Shown here one piece after another: positions 15,679 to 24,420 of a stretch of 37,818 nucleotides of DNA. Source of the DNA: Actinomycetes bacterium (GTDB lineage Bacteria; Actinomycetota; Actinomycetes; S36-B12); NCBI GenBank assembly GCA_024639145.1, contig JAHEIZ010000027.1, positions 1-37,818 of the forward strand. Direction: 5' to 3'. Position numbers and translations under genes: made by a program. The stretch's first letter is position 1. Each line of letters opens with the position of its first letter. The notes under the pieces are model-generated. The model ran no database searches. It was not told the DNA's origin and saw only the letters and a list, made by a program, of their open reading frames with translations.

Positions 15679-16434
15679 ATGGCAAAGACCAGCTACCGCG
15701 TTGGCCTCATCGTGCCTAGCTCGAATGTCACGATGGAGACCGAAATCCCGGCCATGCTTCGCGCCCGCGAGGCTGTCGAGCCGGAGCGCTTCACCTTCCA
15801 CTCTTCGCGCATGCGCATGAAGTCGGTGACCAAGGAAGAGCTCGAGGCCATGGACGATGCCTCCGATCGCTGTGCGGTCGAGCTCTCCGACGCACAGGTC
15901 GATGTCATGGGTTACGCCTGCCTGGTGGCCATCATGACTCGCGGTGCCGGGTACCACTGCACGTCGTCCGACCGCCTCGGCACGATTGCCCGTGCGGAGG
16001 GCTGCGAGGCTCCGGTCGTGACGAGTGCAGGCGCACTTATGGATGCGCTCACGTTGATGGGGGCCAAGAAGGTCGCCCTGATCGCGCCGTACATGCTTCC
16101 GCTCACCAAGCAGGTTGTTGCCTACATCGAGGATGGCGGCTTCGAGGTCACTGACTTCGTGGCCCTCGAGATCCCCGACAATCTCGAGGTCGGCGCTCAG
16201 GATCCGATGAACCTCGACGCCATTGTCGATCGACTCGATCACAGTGAGGCCGATGTCGTGATCTTGTCCGCCTGCGTGCAGATGCCCTCGCTCGCCGCGA
16301 TCCAGAAGGTCCAAGATCGCATTGGCAAGCCGGTCATCTCGGCAGCCGTGGCCACCACGTACTTCCTGCTCAAAGAGATGGGTCTTAAGCCCGTCGTACC
16401 GAACGCCGGCGCACTGCTCAGCGGCGCCTACTAG
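15679..16434 (+). CDS. Maleate cis-trans isomerase
   Basis: The 251-residue protein belongs to the Asp/Glu racemase superfamily and aligns from memory throughout with maleate isomerases: VGLIVPSSNVTMETEIPAML at the N-terminus, RFTFHSSRMRMK, YACLVAIM with Cys81, and LSACVQMPS with Cys199. The two cysteines are the pair expected for catalysis, and the AGALLSGAY C-terminus is also typical. It converts maleate to fumarate for the TCA cycle. A longer upstream reading is rejected because the ATG at 15679 sits one base after the FAH-family stop and starts the conserved fold. A terminator follows. It gives the strongest evidence that maleate is an intermediate here. Confidence 0.9.
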   Translation: MAKTSYRVGLIVPSSNVTMETEIPAMLRAREAVEPERFTFHSSRMRMKSVTKEELEAMDDASDRCAVELSDAQVDVMGYACLVAIMTRGAGYHCTSSDRLGTIARAEGCEAPVVTSAGALMDALTLMGAKKVALIAPYMLPLTKQVVAYIEDGGFEVTDFVALEIPDNLEVGAQDPMNLDAIVDRLDHSEADVVILSACVQMPSLAAIQKVQDRIGKPVISAAVATTYFLLKEMGLKPVVPNAGALLSGAY

Positions 16435-16443
16435 CGCCACGCA

Positions 16444-16479
16444 CGAGGCCCGCCGTCCCCTCAGGGGCGGCGGGCCTCG
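16444..16479 (+). terminator. Terminator after the maleate isomerase gene
   Basis: CGAGGCCCGCCG (16444-16455) pairs with CGGCGGGCCTCG (16468-16479). Inside it CCCC pairs with GGGG around a TCA loop, with one unpaired T at 16456. There is no T tract, as is common in high-GC actinomycetes. Confidence 0.7.
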
Positions 16480-16504
16480 TCGTGTGCTGGGGGAGTGGCG
16501 AGAA

Positions 16505-16615
16505 GCCGCCTTCGCACTTATTGCGAAGCCGGCTAAATGCCGCCTTCGAGCTGATGGCGAAGCCGGCTAAAAGCCGCCTTCGAGCTGATGGCGAAGCCGG
16601 CTAAAAGCCGCCTTC
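16505..16615. repeat. Three tandem 34-base repeats, each a terminator-like hairpin
   Basis: Units at 16505-16538, 16539-16572 and 16573-16606 each begin GCCGCCTTCG and end CGAAGCCGGCTAAA(A/T). A partial fourth copy of the first 9 bases (16607-16615) lies in the Lrp-like coding sequence. On the minus strand each unit folds as GCCGGCTTCG/CGAAGGCGGC with one mismatch, followed by TTTT or ATTT. Units 2 and 3 are identical. Unit 1 differs in the loop but gains GCA/TGC pairing. The Lrp stop codon lies in unit 3. Confidence 0.85.
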
Positions 16616-16888
16616 CGTGCCAATCGAGAAACCGGCCTCGATGTCTTCCTTGAGGTAGGTCTTGAAGGCGATGTGGGTCTCGGTCGAGACGATGCCCGGA
16701 ACGACGCCGATCTTGTCGTTGACGATGCGAGCGACCTCATCGTGATCCTTGACCGTGATGATCACGACCAGGTCGATCTTGCCGGTCACCGAGTACACGG
16801 TGGAGACACCGGGAACCCGGGTCAGCGCCTCGCCGACCTCGTTGATGTGTCCGGACTTCACCTGGAGAAAGCACAGTGCTGTCAGCAT
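16601..16888 (-). CDS. Stand-alone Lrp/AsnC ligand-binding (RAM) domain protein
   Basis: The 95-residue protein is only the regulator-of-amino-acid-metabolism domain of Lrp/AsnC proteins: MLTALCFLQVKSGHINEVGEAL, VPGVSTVYSVTGKIDLVVII and the GIVSTETHIAFKTY strand. There is no helix-turn-helix, so it cannot bind DNA in the usual way. Such proteins form oligomers that may bind amino acids or regulate partners; the role here is unknown. The ATG at 16888 has no ribosome binding site, but TACACT lies about 8 bases upstream, which suggests a leaderless transcript. It is convergent with the maleate isomerase gene and divergent from the hydroxylase gene. Confidence 0.85.
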   Translation of the reverse strand: MLTALCFLQVKSGHINEVGEALTRVPGVSTVYSVTGKIDLVVIITVKDHDEVARIVNDKIGVVPGIVSTETHIAFKTYLKEDIEAGFSIGTEGGF

Positions 16889-16944
16889 TCGGCCAGTGTA
16901 GCCAGGGGCTGGCCACGGTGGCCGGGATTGGCGAGCGGTTCCCC

Positions 16945-16973
16945 TTGCGCTCGGGCTAGCATTACGGGATATT
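16945..16973 (+). promoter_or_regulatory. Candidate promoter of the aryl-CoA hydroxylase gene
   Basis: TTGCGC (16945-16950) and GATATT (16968-16973) are spaced by 17 bases. The predicted transcription start near 16980 falls just before the perfect palindrome at 16990. Confidence 0.4.
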
Positions 16974-16989
16974 TGCGATAGTCAATTTC

Positions 16990-17007
16990 CCGCTACATCT
17001 GTAGCGG
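16990..17007. promoter_or_regulatory. Perfect inverted repeat, candidate operator
   Basis: CCGCTACATCTGTAGCGG is two perfect 8-base arms around TC. It lies 17 bases before the hydroxylase ATG and just past the predicted transcription start. A repressor bound here would block transcription; alternatively it is a small 5' leader hairpin. Confidence 0.5.
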
Positions 17008-17024
17008 CCTGAGATGGAGTGCAC

Positions 17025-19379
17025 ATGCGCATCGCGGTCATCGGCGGCGGCCCCGGCGGTCTCTACTTCTCCAGCCTGGTCAAGCAGCTCGATCCAACTG
17101 CCGACATCACTGTGTGGGAGCGCAATGCGCCCGACGACACCTTCGGCTTCGGCGTGGTCTTCAGTGACCAGACCCTCAGTGGCATCAAGGCATCCGATCG
17201 CCCGGCCTTCGATGACATGGGTAAGTCCTTCGCCTACTGGGATGACATCGACATCGTGGTCGACGGTGAGTCGATGACCATCGGCGGAAATGGCTTCGCG
17301 GCAATGAGTCGCAAGGAATTGCTCAACGTGCTCCAGCGTCGCGCTATCGCGCACGGCGTGGACATTCATTTCCGCACCGAGGCGCCGCCGGTCGAAGAGC
17401 TCATGGCCGAGTACGACCTCGTGCTGGCCAGTGATGGCATCAACTCGCCGATTCGCGACAATTACTCCGATCACTTCGGCACCAGCATTGACCCGCGGGA
17501 ATGCAAGTTCATGTGGCTGGGCACTGACAAGGTCTATGACGCCTTCAAGTTCTTCGTGCGCAACACCCCATGGGGCGTCATGCAAATTCACTCGTACCCG
17601 ATGGATGCGAACGGCAGCACCTTTATCGTCGAGATGCACGAAGACACCTGGCGCAAGGCAGGCTTCGACAAGGTGGATTCCGCGTCATTGCCGCCGGGAG
17701 TCAGCGATCTCGAGAGCATCGAGCGCATCGCCGAGATCTTCAAGGACGATCTTGACGGCGGTTCCCTGCTCGCGAACAACAGCAAGTGGATCGCCTTCCG
17801 CACCATTCGCAACAAGACCCTCGTGTACAAGAACATGGCGTTGCTCGGCGATGCCGCGCACACGGCCCACTACTCGATCGGCTCCGGTACCAAGCTGGCG
17901 ATGGAGGATGCCCTCGCTCTCGCGGCCTGCGTGATCGAGCAGCCCACCATCGCCGATGCGTTGAAGGCCTACGACACCGAGCGCGGCCCGGTCATCAAGA
18001 GCACCCAGCGCTCGGCCCAGGCGAGCATGGAGTGGTTCGAGGAGATCGACCAGTACGTCGGCCAGGAACTCCCGCAGTTCGTCTTCAACATGATGACTCG
18101 CAGTCGTCGCGTCACCTACGGCAACCTGCAGGCGCGTGATCCCAAGTTCGTGGCCGAGGTCGATGCCTGGCTGCTCAAGAGCGAGATTGCTGCCGGTCGT
18201 GTCCCAGCAGGCACGACTCATCGCCCGCCGATGTTCCTGCCGTTCCGGCTGCGCGAGGTCGACATTCCCAACCGCGTCGTTGTCTCGCCCATCGGCCTGT
18301 ACTCGGCGATCGACGGCGTGCCGAGCGATGTCCACCTGGTGCACTACGGCGCTCGCGCACTCGGTGGCGCCGGCCTGATCCTGACGGAGATGGCGGCAAC
18401 GTCCGCTGACGGTCGCATCACCCCGGGCTGCGCCGGCATTTGGAATGATGCCCAGCAAGCCGGCTGGGCTCGCGTGGTCGACTATGTGCACACGACACCC
18501 GCCAAGATCGGCCTGCAGCTCGGGCATGCCGGCCGCAAGGGTGCGGTGAAGCCGTCATGGGAGGGCATGGACGCTCCGCTCGACGCCGATGCATGGCCGC
18601 TGATCGCACCATCGGCGATCGCGTGGGCCGAGAGCAATCAGGTTCCGCGCGAGATGAGTCGTGGAGACATGGACGATGTCGTGGCCGAGTTCGTCGAGTC
18701 GACTCGGCGTGCGGCTGCCGCAGGCTTCGATCTCCTCGAGCTGCACTTCGCCCACGGCTTCCTGATCTCCTCCTTCCTCACGCCGGTGAGCAATCAGCGA
18801 ACTGACGAGTACGGGGGATCGACAGAGAACCGTCTTCGCTTCCCGCTTGAGGTCTTCGATGCGGTACGAGCGGCATGGCCTGCCGATCGACCGATCAGCG
18901 TGCGTCTCTCGGCGACCGACTGGGTTTCTGACGGGATCACCGAGGAAGAATCGATCGTCATCGCGCAGGCATTTGCCGATCACGGAGCCGACATCCTCGA
19001 CGTGTCCACCGGTGAGACCACCCCCAAGGCTCGTCCGGCTTACGGCCGTTCGTACCAGACTCCGTTCTCGGACCGTATCCGCAATCTCGTCGGCATTCCG
19101 ACGATCGCGGTCGGCGCGATCAGCAGCTGGGATGACGTCAACACGAATATCGCGGCAGGCCGCGCTGACCTGTGCGCGGTGGGGCGTCCGCACCTGTACG
19201 ACCCGAACTGGACCCTGCACGCGGCCGCTGATCAGGACTACCCGATGGCCTGGCCTGACCCGTACCTGTGGGGAAGCAGTAAGCCGGCCGCCGGCCGCAG
19301 TGAGGATCCCAAGCCCCGCCTAGTGCTGGTGCCCGAGGAGACCACGGTGGTCAATCGCCCCAGCCGCTGGCGACCATAG
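17025..19379 (+). CDS. sdgC: Fused salicylyl-CoA 5-hydroxylase / Old-Yellow-Enzyme-like oxidoreductase
   Basis: The 784-residue protein joins two flavoenzymes. Residues 1 to about 390 are an FAD monooxygenase (GGGPGGL at 7-13, DDTFGFGVVFSD, GDAAHTAHYSIGSG near 275). From about 400 it is an Old-Yellow-Enzyme FMN domain (LREVDIPNRVVVSPIG, LQLGHAGRKG near 498). This fusion is known from salicylyl-CoA 5-hydroxylase (SdgC of Streptomyces) and from 2-aminobenzoyl-CoA monooxygenase/reductase of Azoarcus. The expected products are gentisyl-CoA or a 5-hydroxylated, reduced aminobenzoyl-CoA. With a gentisate dioxygenase nearby, the salicylyl-CoA reading is favoured. The ATG at 17025 has GGAG 5 bases upstream. 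No aryl-CoA ligase is present in the window. Confidence 0.85.
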   Translation: MRIAVIGGGPGGLYFSSLVKQLDPTADITVWERNAPDDTFGFGVVFSDQTLSGIKASDRPAFDDMGKSFAYWDDIDIVVDGESMTIGGNGFAAMSRKELLNVLQRRAIAHGVDIHFRTEAPPVEELMAEYDLVLASDGINSPIRDNYSDHFGTSIDPRECKFMWLGTDKVYDAFKFFVRNTPWGVMQIHSYPMDANGSTFIVEMHEDTWRKAGFDKVDSASLPPGVSDLESIERIAEIFKDDLDGGSLLANNSKWIAFRTIRNKTLVYKNMALLGDAAHTAHYSIGSGTKLAMEDALALAACVIEQPTIADALKAYDTERGPVIKSTQRSAQASMEWFEEIDQYVGQELPQFVFNMMTRSRRVTYGNLQARDPKFVAEVDAWLLKSEIAAGRVPAGTTHRPPMFLPFRLREVDIPNRVVVSPIGLYSAIDGVPSDVHLVHYGARALGGAGLILTEMAATSADGRITPGCAGIWNDAQQAGWARVVDYVHTTPAKIGLQLGHAGRKGAVKPSWEGMDAPLDADAWPLIAPSAIAWAESNQVPREMSRGDMDDVVAEFVESTRRAAAAGFDLLELHFAHGFLISSFLTPVSNQRTDEYGGSTENRLRFPLEVFDAVRAAWPADRPISVRLSATDWVSDGITEEESIVIAQAFADHGADILDVSTGETTPKARPAYGRSYQTPFSDRIRNLVGIPTIAVGAISSWDDVNTNIAAGRADLCAVGRPHLYDPNWTLHAAADQDYPMAWPDPYLWGSSKPAAGRSEDPKPRLVLVPEETTVVNRPSRWRP

Positions 19380-19455
19380 AAACCGCTCGCCGCACACATC
19401 AAACTCCGCTAGCGTCGCCGTCGGTAACGCTGAATCGCACATCGAAGGGAAGCAC

Positions 19456-20226
<771 letters not shown>

Positions 20227-20238
20227 TCCGCAGTCAGA

Positions 20239-20272
20239 GAAGCGGGGGTCACCTGATGGTGGCCCCCGCTTC
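20239..20272. terminator. Bidirectional terminator after the cyclase-family gene
   Basis: GAAGCGGGGGTCACC (20239-20253) pairs with GGTGGCCCCCGCTTC (20258-20272), 15 pairs with one wobble and loop TGAT. It lies between two convergent genes. Confidence 0.8.
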
Positions 20273-20283
20273 GTGCGTTCCGC

Positions 20284-21864
20284 TTACTTCTTGAGCAGGC
20301 GCTGGGCGACGAGATAGCCCGAGCCACCACCGAGGCCGGGGCCGGGATGAGTCGAGGCGCCGATCTGCCACAGATCCTTAATGCCGGTGTTGTGTCCCTG
20401 TGCGGTCGAGAGCGGGCGCCAGGCGGCGTACTGATCGACTCGGCAGTCACCGGAGTACGGATCGCCACCCACCAGGTTGATATTCATCGCCTGAAGATCC
20501 GTGGGGCTCAGCACGAAGGTCTCGATTGCCGCACTGCGAATGTTGGTGATGTGCGGCTCGAGCATGGTGATGATGCGCTCGGCGTAGGCGTCGCGAATTT
20601 CGGCTGTCCAGATGCCGTCACCACAATCAATCTCGTCGGCGAGATCACCGATGATGTGCCGCGGGTTCTCCTGCAGTTGGATCCACAGCAGCGATTGACC
20701 CTCGGGTGCTCGCGAGGGATCCAGGGTGCAGGGTTGGCCGACCACGATTGTGGGCCGTCGAGGAAGGTAGCCGCGGTTGGCAGCATTCACGGACTCCGAG
20801 AGGGAATCCATGCTTTCGAGCACATGCACCATGGCGACATCGGCCATCTCAGGCACAGTGGCCCAGATCGGCTTCTCGCGCATCGCGATGTGAATCTGCA
20901 TGCCGGCGCGGCCGTAGCGGAAAGCCTCGGCGGCAGCGAGAGTGTCGGCCTTTACCTCGTTCTCCGACAGCAGGTGCGTGTACAGCGCCTGAGGGGTAAC
21001 CGAGGCGAGTACTGCGCGACGGGCAGTAATCGACGTGCCGTTCGCGAGGGTGATGCCATTCGCGCGACCGTTGCTGACATTTACGCGAGTCACCTCGGCA
21101 TTCGTGCGCACCTCGCCTCCGGCATCGATGATGATGCCAAGCAGTGCATTCACGACAGTGATGCCACCGCCGATCGGCACGGGGCATCCGCCGAAGGCAA
21201 TGGCTGCTCCGATCACCTTGGTGATGAATGCGCTGGCGGCATCGTCAGGGCCGAGACCGTTGTGCAGTGCCCACGGTGCGAGAAGGGCCCGAGTCACGGG
21301 GGAGTCGAAAGCGCGGTCGAGCCACGGTGCGGCGGGCTCGAGCAACTCGGCGCCACTGGCCACGAGCTTGCGGCGGCCCAGTTGGCGGAAGGCACCCCAT
21401 CCGAACTTGAGCGAGGACTTGCGCCAGAAGTCAGTGCCCAGCAGGCCGAAGGCGAGATTGATCTTGGACCCGAACTCCGCCATCACCGCATTCCAGTTCT
21501 CGGCGTCACCGTGGCGGCCGAGCTGCTCGGCAGTGATCGCCGGATCGGTGGAGAGGATGGCGGAGCCGTCAGCGCATACGACGCCGGTGGGAAGCACGGT
21601 GTTCTGGAACACGACTCCGCGTGCCGCCAGGTCGTCGGCGAGAAGGGCGTAGGCGGGGCCGCCGACGAAGAGCGGATACCAGCTGGACAGGAACTCGATC
21701 GTGTAGCCCGGGATGCGATCGCTGCGGGTGGCAATTGCTCCGCCTGGCGTGGCATTGCGCTCGCAGAGGCAGACCTTCCAGCCCCCCTTGGCCAGCAGTG
21801 CCCCGGCGACGAGCGCATTAATGCCACTGCCGACGATGACGGCGTCGAATTCACGCTCGGCCAT
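20284..21864 (-). CDS. FAD-dependent oxidoreductase, phytoene-desaturase-like (COG1233 type), copy 1
   Basis: The 526-residue protein has an N-terminal dinucleotide-binding motif (VIVGSGINALVAG, Gly12-Asn16), CERNATPGGAI, a mid-protein DPSRAPEG motif, and a C-terminal GPGLGGGSGYLVAQ segment for FAD. These are features of the phytoene-dehydrogenase-related family, many of which act on substrates other than carotenoids. The ATG ending at 21864 is chosen because GGGGAG precedes it. No carotenoid biosynthesis genes (crtB, crtE) are nearby, so a carotenoid role is not supported. It is divergent from a paralogue of similar length; the pair share a 92-base control region. Confidence 0.78.
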   Translation of the reverse strand: MAEREFDAVIVGSGINALVAGALLAKGGWKVCLCERNATPGGAIATRSDRIPGYTIEFLSSWYPLFVGGPAYALLADDLAARGVVFQNTVLPTGVVCADGSAILSTDPAITAEQLGRHGDAENWNAVMAEFGSKINLAFGLLGTDFWRKSSLKFGWGAFRQLGRRKLVASGAELLEPAAPWLDRAFDSPVTRALLAPWALHNGLGPDDAASAFITKVIGAAIAFGGCPVPIGGGITVVNALLGIIIDAGGEVRTNAEVTRVNVSNGRANGITLANGTSITARRAVLASVTPQALYTHLLSENEVKADTLAAAEAFRYGRAGMQIHIAMREKPIWATVPEMADVAMVHVLESMDSLSESVNAANRGYLPRRPTIVVGQPCTLDPSRAPEGQSLLWIQLQENPRHIIGDLADEIDCGDGIWTAEIRDAYAERIITMLEPHITNIRSAAIETFVLSPTDLQAMNINLVGGDPYSGDCRVDQYAAWRPLSTAQGHNTGIKDLWQIGASTHPGPGLGGGSGYLVAQRLLKK

Positions 21865-21956
21865 GAAAACTCCCCGGTTGGTTGCCCTTGCGCGCATATG
21901 TCGCAAAGATGTCGATCGTCACATTCCCACAGTAGTGACCGAGTAGGAAGTGCGTC

Positions 21957-23501
21957 ATGGAATCCCAGGCAGACATCATCGTCATCGGTTCGGGCATCAA
22001 TGGTCTCTCGGCTGCGGCCCTGCTGGCCAAGAAGGGCCGACGGGTCATCGTGCTGGAGAGCGCGGACATCCCCGGTGGTGCAGTGCGTACTGCTGAGGTC
22101 ACCTTGCCCGGATTCCGTCACGACCTGTTCGCGATGAACCTCGGGTTGTTCGCCGGCGGTCCGGTCAACGCGGCCATCGGTGCCGACCTCGCACGCCATG
22201 GTTTCGATCTCGTGCCCTCGAACAAGCCGTTCTGCTCGCTCTTCCCCGATGGCACGAGCGTGGGAGTGCAGACTGACGCCGAGGCCACTCGCGCGAGCAT
22301 CGCGGCTGTCTCGCCTGACGATGTCGCCGCCTGGGATCGTCTCGGCGCTCAGCTTGGCGACTGGGCGCCCTACCTCATCGGCCTGCTCGGCGCCGACCTT
22401 CCGTCATGGAAGGCAGTGAAGGTACTCCGCAAGGCGCATAAGGCACTCGGCATGGACGGTGTCTACGAGCTCACCAAGCTCGCTCTCGCGAGCACGCGTT
22501 CATTTGCGAATGCGAATTTCGTCTCGCCGAAGATGCGTGCACTGCTCGCTAGCTGGGGCATGCACCTCGACTTCGCGCCGGATGTTCCCGGTGGTGCGCT
22601 GTTCTCGTACCTCGAGACCCTCGGCGGCCAGATGTTCGGCATGGTCATCGGAAAGGGCGGTGCCGACACTCTCATCAAGGCACTCGTCGGCGTGATCAAT
22701 GAATGCGGTGGCACAGTGCAGTGCAGTGCTCGCGTCAGCGAGATCCTGGTCGAAGGCGGCAAGGCAGTGGGTGTGCGCCTTGAGTCAGGCGAGGTGATTC
22801 GAGCATCGCACGCGGTGATCTCTAATGTGAATCCGTCACTGATGCCCGACATGCTTCCCGCCACCGTGGCAGCGGATCGCAAGGTCGCACGCGCTCGCGA
22901 GTTCGAGCCAGGTCTCGCGACGATGATGATTCATCTCGCTCTCGATGAACTGCCGCAGTGGATTGATCCGAAGGCCGGCGAATTCAACTACGTGCACATC
23001 GGCCCGTACCTCGACAACATGGCCATGACCTACGCCGAAGCTGCCGCCGGAACGCTGCCGACGTCTCCGACATTGGTGGTCGGCCAGCCGACCGTGACGG
23101 ATCCTTCTCGTGCGCCTGAGGGCAAGCACACCCTGTGGGTGCAGGTGCGCGTTCTTCCGCTCGAGATTGCTGACGGTCGTCAGTGGGATGACGTGCGCGA
23201 GGAGTACGCCGACTACGTGATGGGCATCCTCGAGACCTATGCGCCGGGTCTTGGTGGCCAGGTGCTTGGCAGGCACGTGCTCTCGCCCGCTGATCTGCAG
23301 CGCTACAACGCGAATCTGGTCAAGGGCGACTCCCTCGGCGGAAGTCATCACCCGGCGCAGTTCTTCTTCCTTCGCCCGGTGCCGGGCTGGGGTCGGCATC
23401 GCACGCCGGTCGATCGCCTATTCATCTGCGGTGCGGGCACGTGGCCCGGTGGTGGCGTGGGCGGCACGAGTGGCGCGATGGTGGCCGACATTGTCGGCTG
23501 A
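21957..23501 (+). CDS. FAD-dependent oxidoreductase, phytoene-desaturase-like, copy 2
   Basis: The 514-residue protein has IIVIGSGINGLSAAALL (GSGING at 11-16), LESADIPGGAVRT, the shared DPSRAPEG motif near 382-389, LSPADLQRYNANLVKGDSLGG and a C-terminal GGGVGGTSGAMVAD segment. It is clearly related to copy 1 in domain order and motifs, but diverged in sequence, so it is not a recent duplicate. AGGAAG lies before the ATG. The reaction is unknown; oxidation or desaturation of a hydrophobic substrate is the family norm. Confidence 0.78.
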   Translation: MESQADIIVIGSGINGLSAAALLAKKGRRVIVLESADIPGGAVRTAEVTLPGFRHDLFAMNLGLFAGGPVNAAIGADLARHGFDLVPSNKPFCSLFPDGTSVGVQTDAEATRASIAAVSPDDVAAWDRLGAQLGDWAPYLIGLLGADLPSWKAVKVLRKAHKALGMDGVYELTKLALASTRSFANANFVSPKMRALLASWGMHLDFAPDVPGGALFSYLETLGGQMFGMVIGKGGADTLIKALVGVINECGGTVQCSARVSEILVEGGKAVGVRLESGEVIRASHAVISNVNPSLMPDMLPATVAADRKVARAREFEPGLATMMIHLALDELPQWIDPKAGEFNYVHIGPYLDNMAMTYAEAAAGTLPTSPTLVVGQPTVTDPSRAPEGKHTLWVQVRVLPLEIADGRQWDDVREEYADYVMGILETYAPGLGGQVLGRHVLSPADLQRYNANLVKGDSLGGSHHPAQFFFLRPVPGWGRHRTPVDRLFICGAGTWPGGGVGGTSGAMVADIVG

Positions 23502-23538
23502 AAGTCAGGCTCGTCGCGCGAAGTGCCTGCTCATGCCA

Positions 23539-24378
23539 CTACGCGCGGCGCGAGTACTCCATCGCGGGCTTCGCCAGCCGATCATGCAACCCATAGAACA
23601 GCGCCGTCGCTGACGTGCCCGGCCAGGCCTTCGGCAGGAATTCGGCCGGCAGGCCGGGATCAAGATACGGAATCGGCCGCCAGGCGGTGAGCACGCGCGT
23701 GTAGTCAGCGAATGCTCGTGTGGGGTCGACGTCCTTCGCGCGCTTCCAATAGGCGGCGGTCGACTTGAACTCCGTCCCGAACTGCTCGTAGAGATCGGCG
23801 ATGGCATCGAGATCCCACCATTGGTCGACGGCCTCGCCGGAGTCGCGGAAACCGCTGTGCTCGGCCGTGAAGATGTCGACATACTCGCTCACGCCCAGGC
23901 TCGTGACGAGATAGCGCAGATCGCTCTCCAGCTGGCGCGGAGCGATCCACAGTCCACCGCTCACCTGGGTGAAACCGACACGTGAGAGACGCGAGCGAAG
24001 GCGATAGCGCAGGTCGCGGGAGGTCTCGGGGATGGAGAAGGCCGCGAGCACCCAGCCGCGGTTAGGCGGGGGAGTGCGGCGTTCGAGAACCCGCGCATCG
24101 CCGAGCTCGAAGGTGCGGCGGGCTGAGGCGCCGAGGGCATACCCGGCAGTCGATCCCTGCTTGCCGGCGACCAGGATTCCGCGGCGCTTGAGCCGTGAGA
24201 GCGTGCCGCGCACGGATGACTCGTCGATCTCGAGCACCTCGAGCATGGAGATCAGGGCGCTGACCGAGAACCAGCCGCCGAGCGGGCGGCTGTAGGCACC
24301 GTAAATGGTGATGATCAGCGACTGCGGCCTGGAGGCACGGGCGCTGAGGTCACTCGTCTCCCCACTCACGCCGGCCAT
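23539..24378 (-). CDS. PaaX-family transcriptional regulator
   Basis: The 279-residue protein has an N-terminal winged helix (PQSLIITIYGAYSRPLGGWF through ESSVRGTLSRLKRRGIL), a central PaaX domain (RGWVLAAFSIPETSRDLRYRLRSRL, VSGGLWIAPRQ) and a C-terminal PaaX region (YTRVLTAWRPIPYLDPGLP). PaaX proteins repress catabolic genes and usually respond to aryl-CoA ligands such as phenylacetyl-CoA. The ATG at 24378 starts the conserved part; an upstream extension reads through the control region. TACTGT lies about 6 bases upstream with no Shine-Dalgarno sequence, suggesting a leaderless mRNA. It is divergent from the RutA-like monooxygenase across a perfect palindrome that is its likely operator. Confidence 0.85.
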   Translation of the reverse strand: MAGVSGETSDLSARASRPQSLIITIYGAYSRPLGGWFSVSALISMLEVLEIDESSVRGTLSRLKRRGILVAGKQGSTAGYALGASARRTFELGDARVLERRTPPPNRGWVLAAFSIPETSRDLRYRLRSRLSRVGFTQVSGGLWIAPRQLESDLRYLVTSLGVSEYVDIFTAEHSGFRDSGEAVDQWWDLDAIADLYEQFGTEFKSTAAYWKRAKDVDPTRAFADYTRVLTAWRPIPYLDPGLPAEFLPKAWPGTSATALFYGLHDRLAKPAMEYSRRA

Positions 24379-24420
24379 GGCAGAACAGTATCGAGCGAAC
24401 CGCCTGGCCTTGCGCGTGAA

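Noticed and set aside
16505-16615. Tandem 34-base repeats considered as a CRISPR array.
   Set aside because: The units are directly adjacent with no spacers, and no cas genes are present; each unit folds as a terminator hairpin.
20347-22137. A 596-codon plus-strand frame opposite the first phytoene-desaturase-like gene.
   Set aside because: It crosses the start of that gene, the intergenic control region and the start of the divergent paralogue. The product is compositionally random and lacks motifs.
20284-23501. A carotenoid biosynthesis cluster.
   Set aside because: Only the two desaturase-like flavoproteins are present, with no phytoene synthase, prenyl synthase or cyclase gene.
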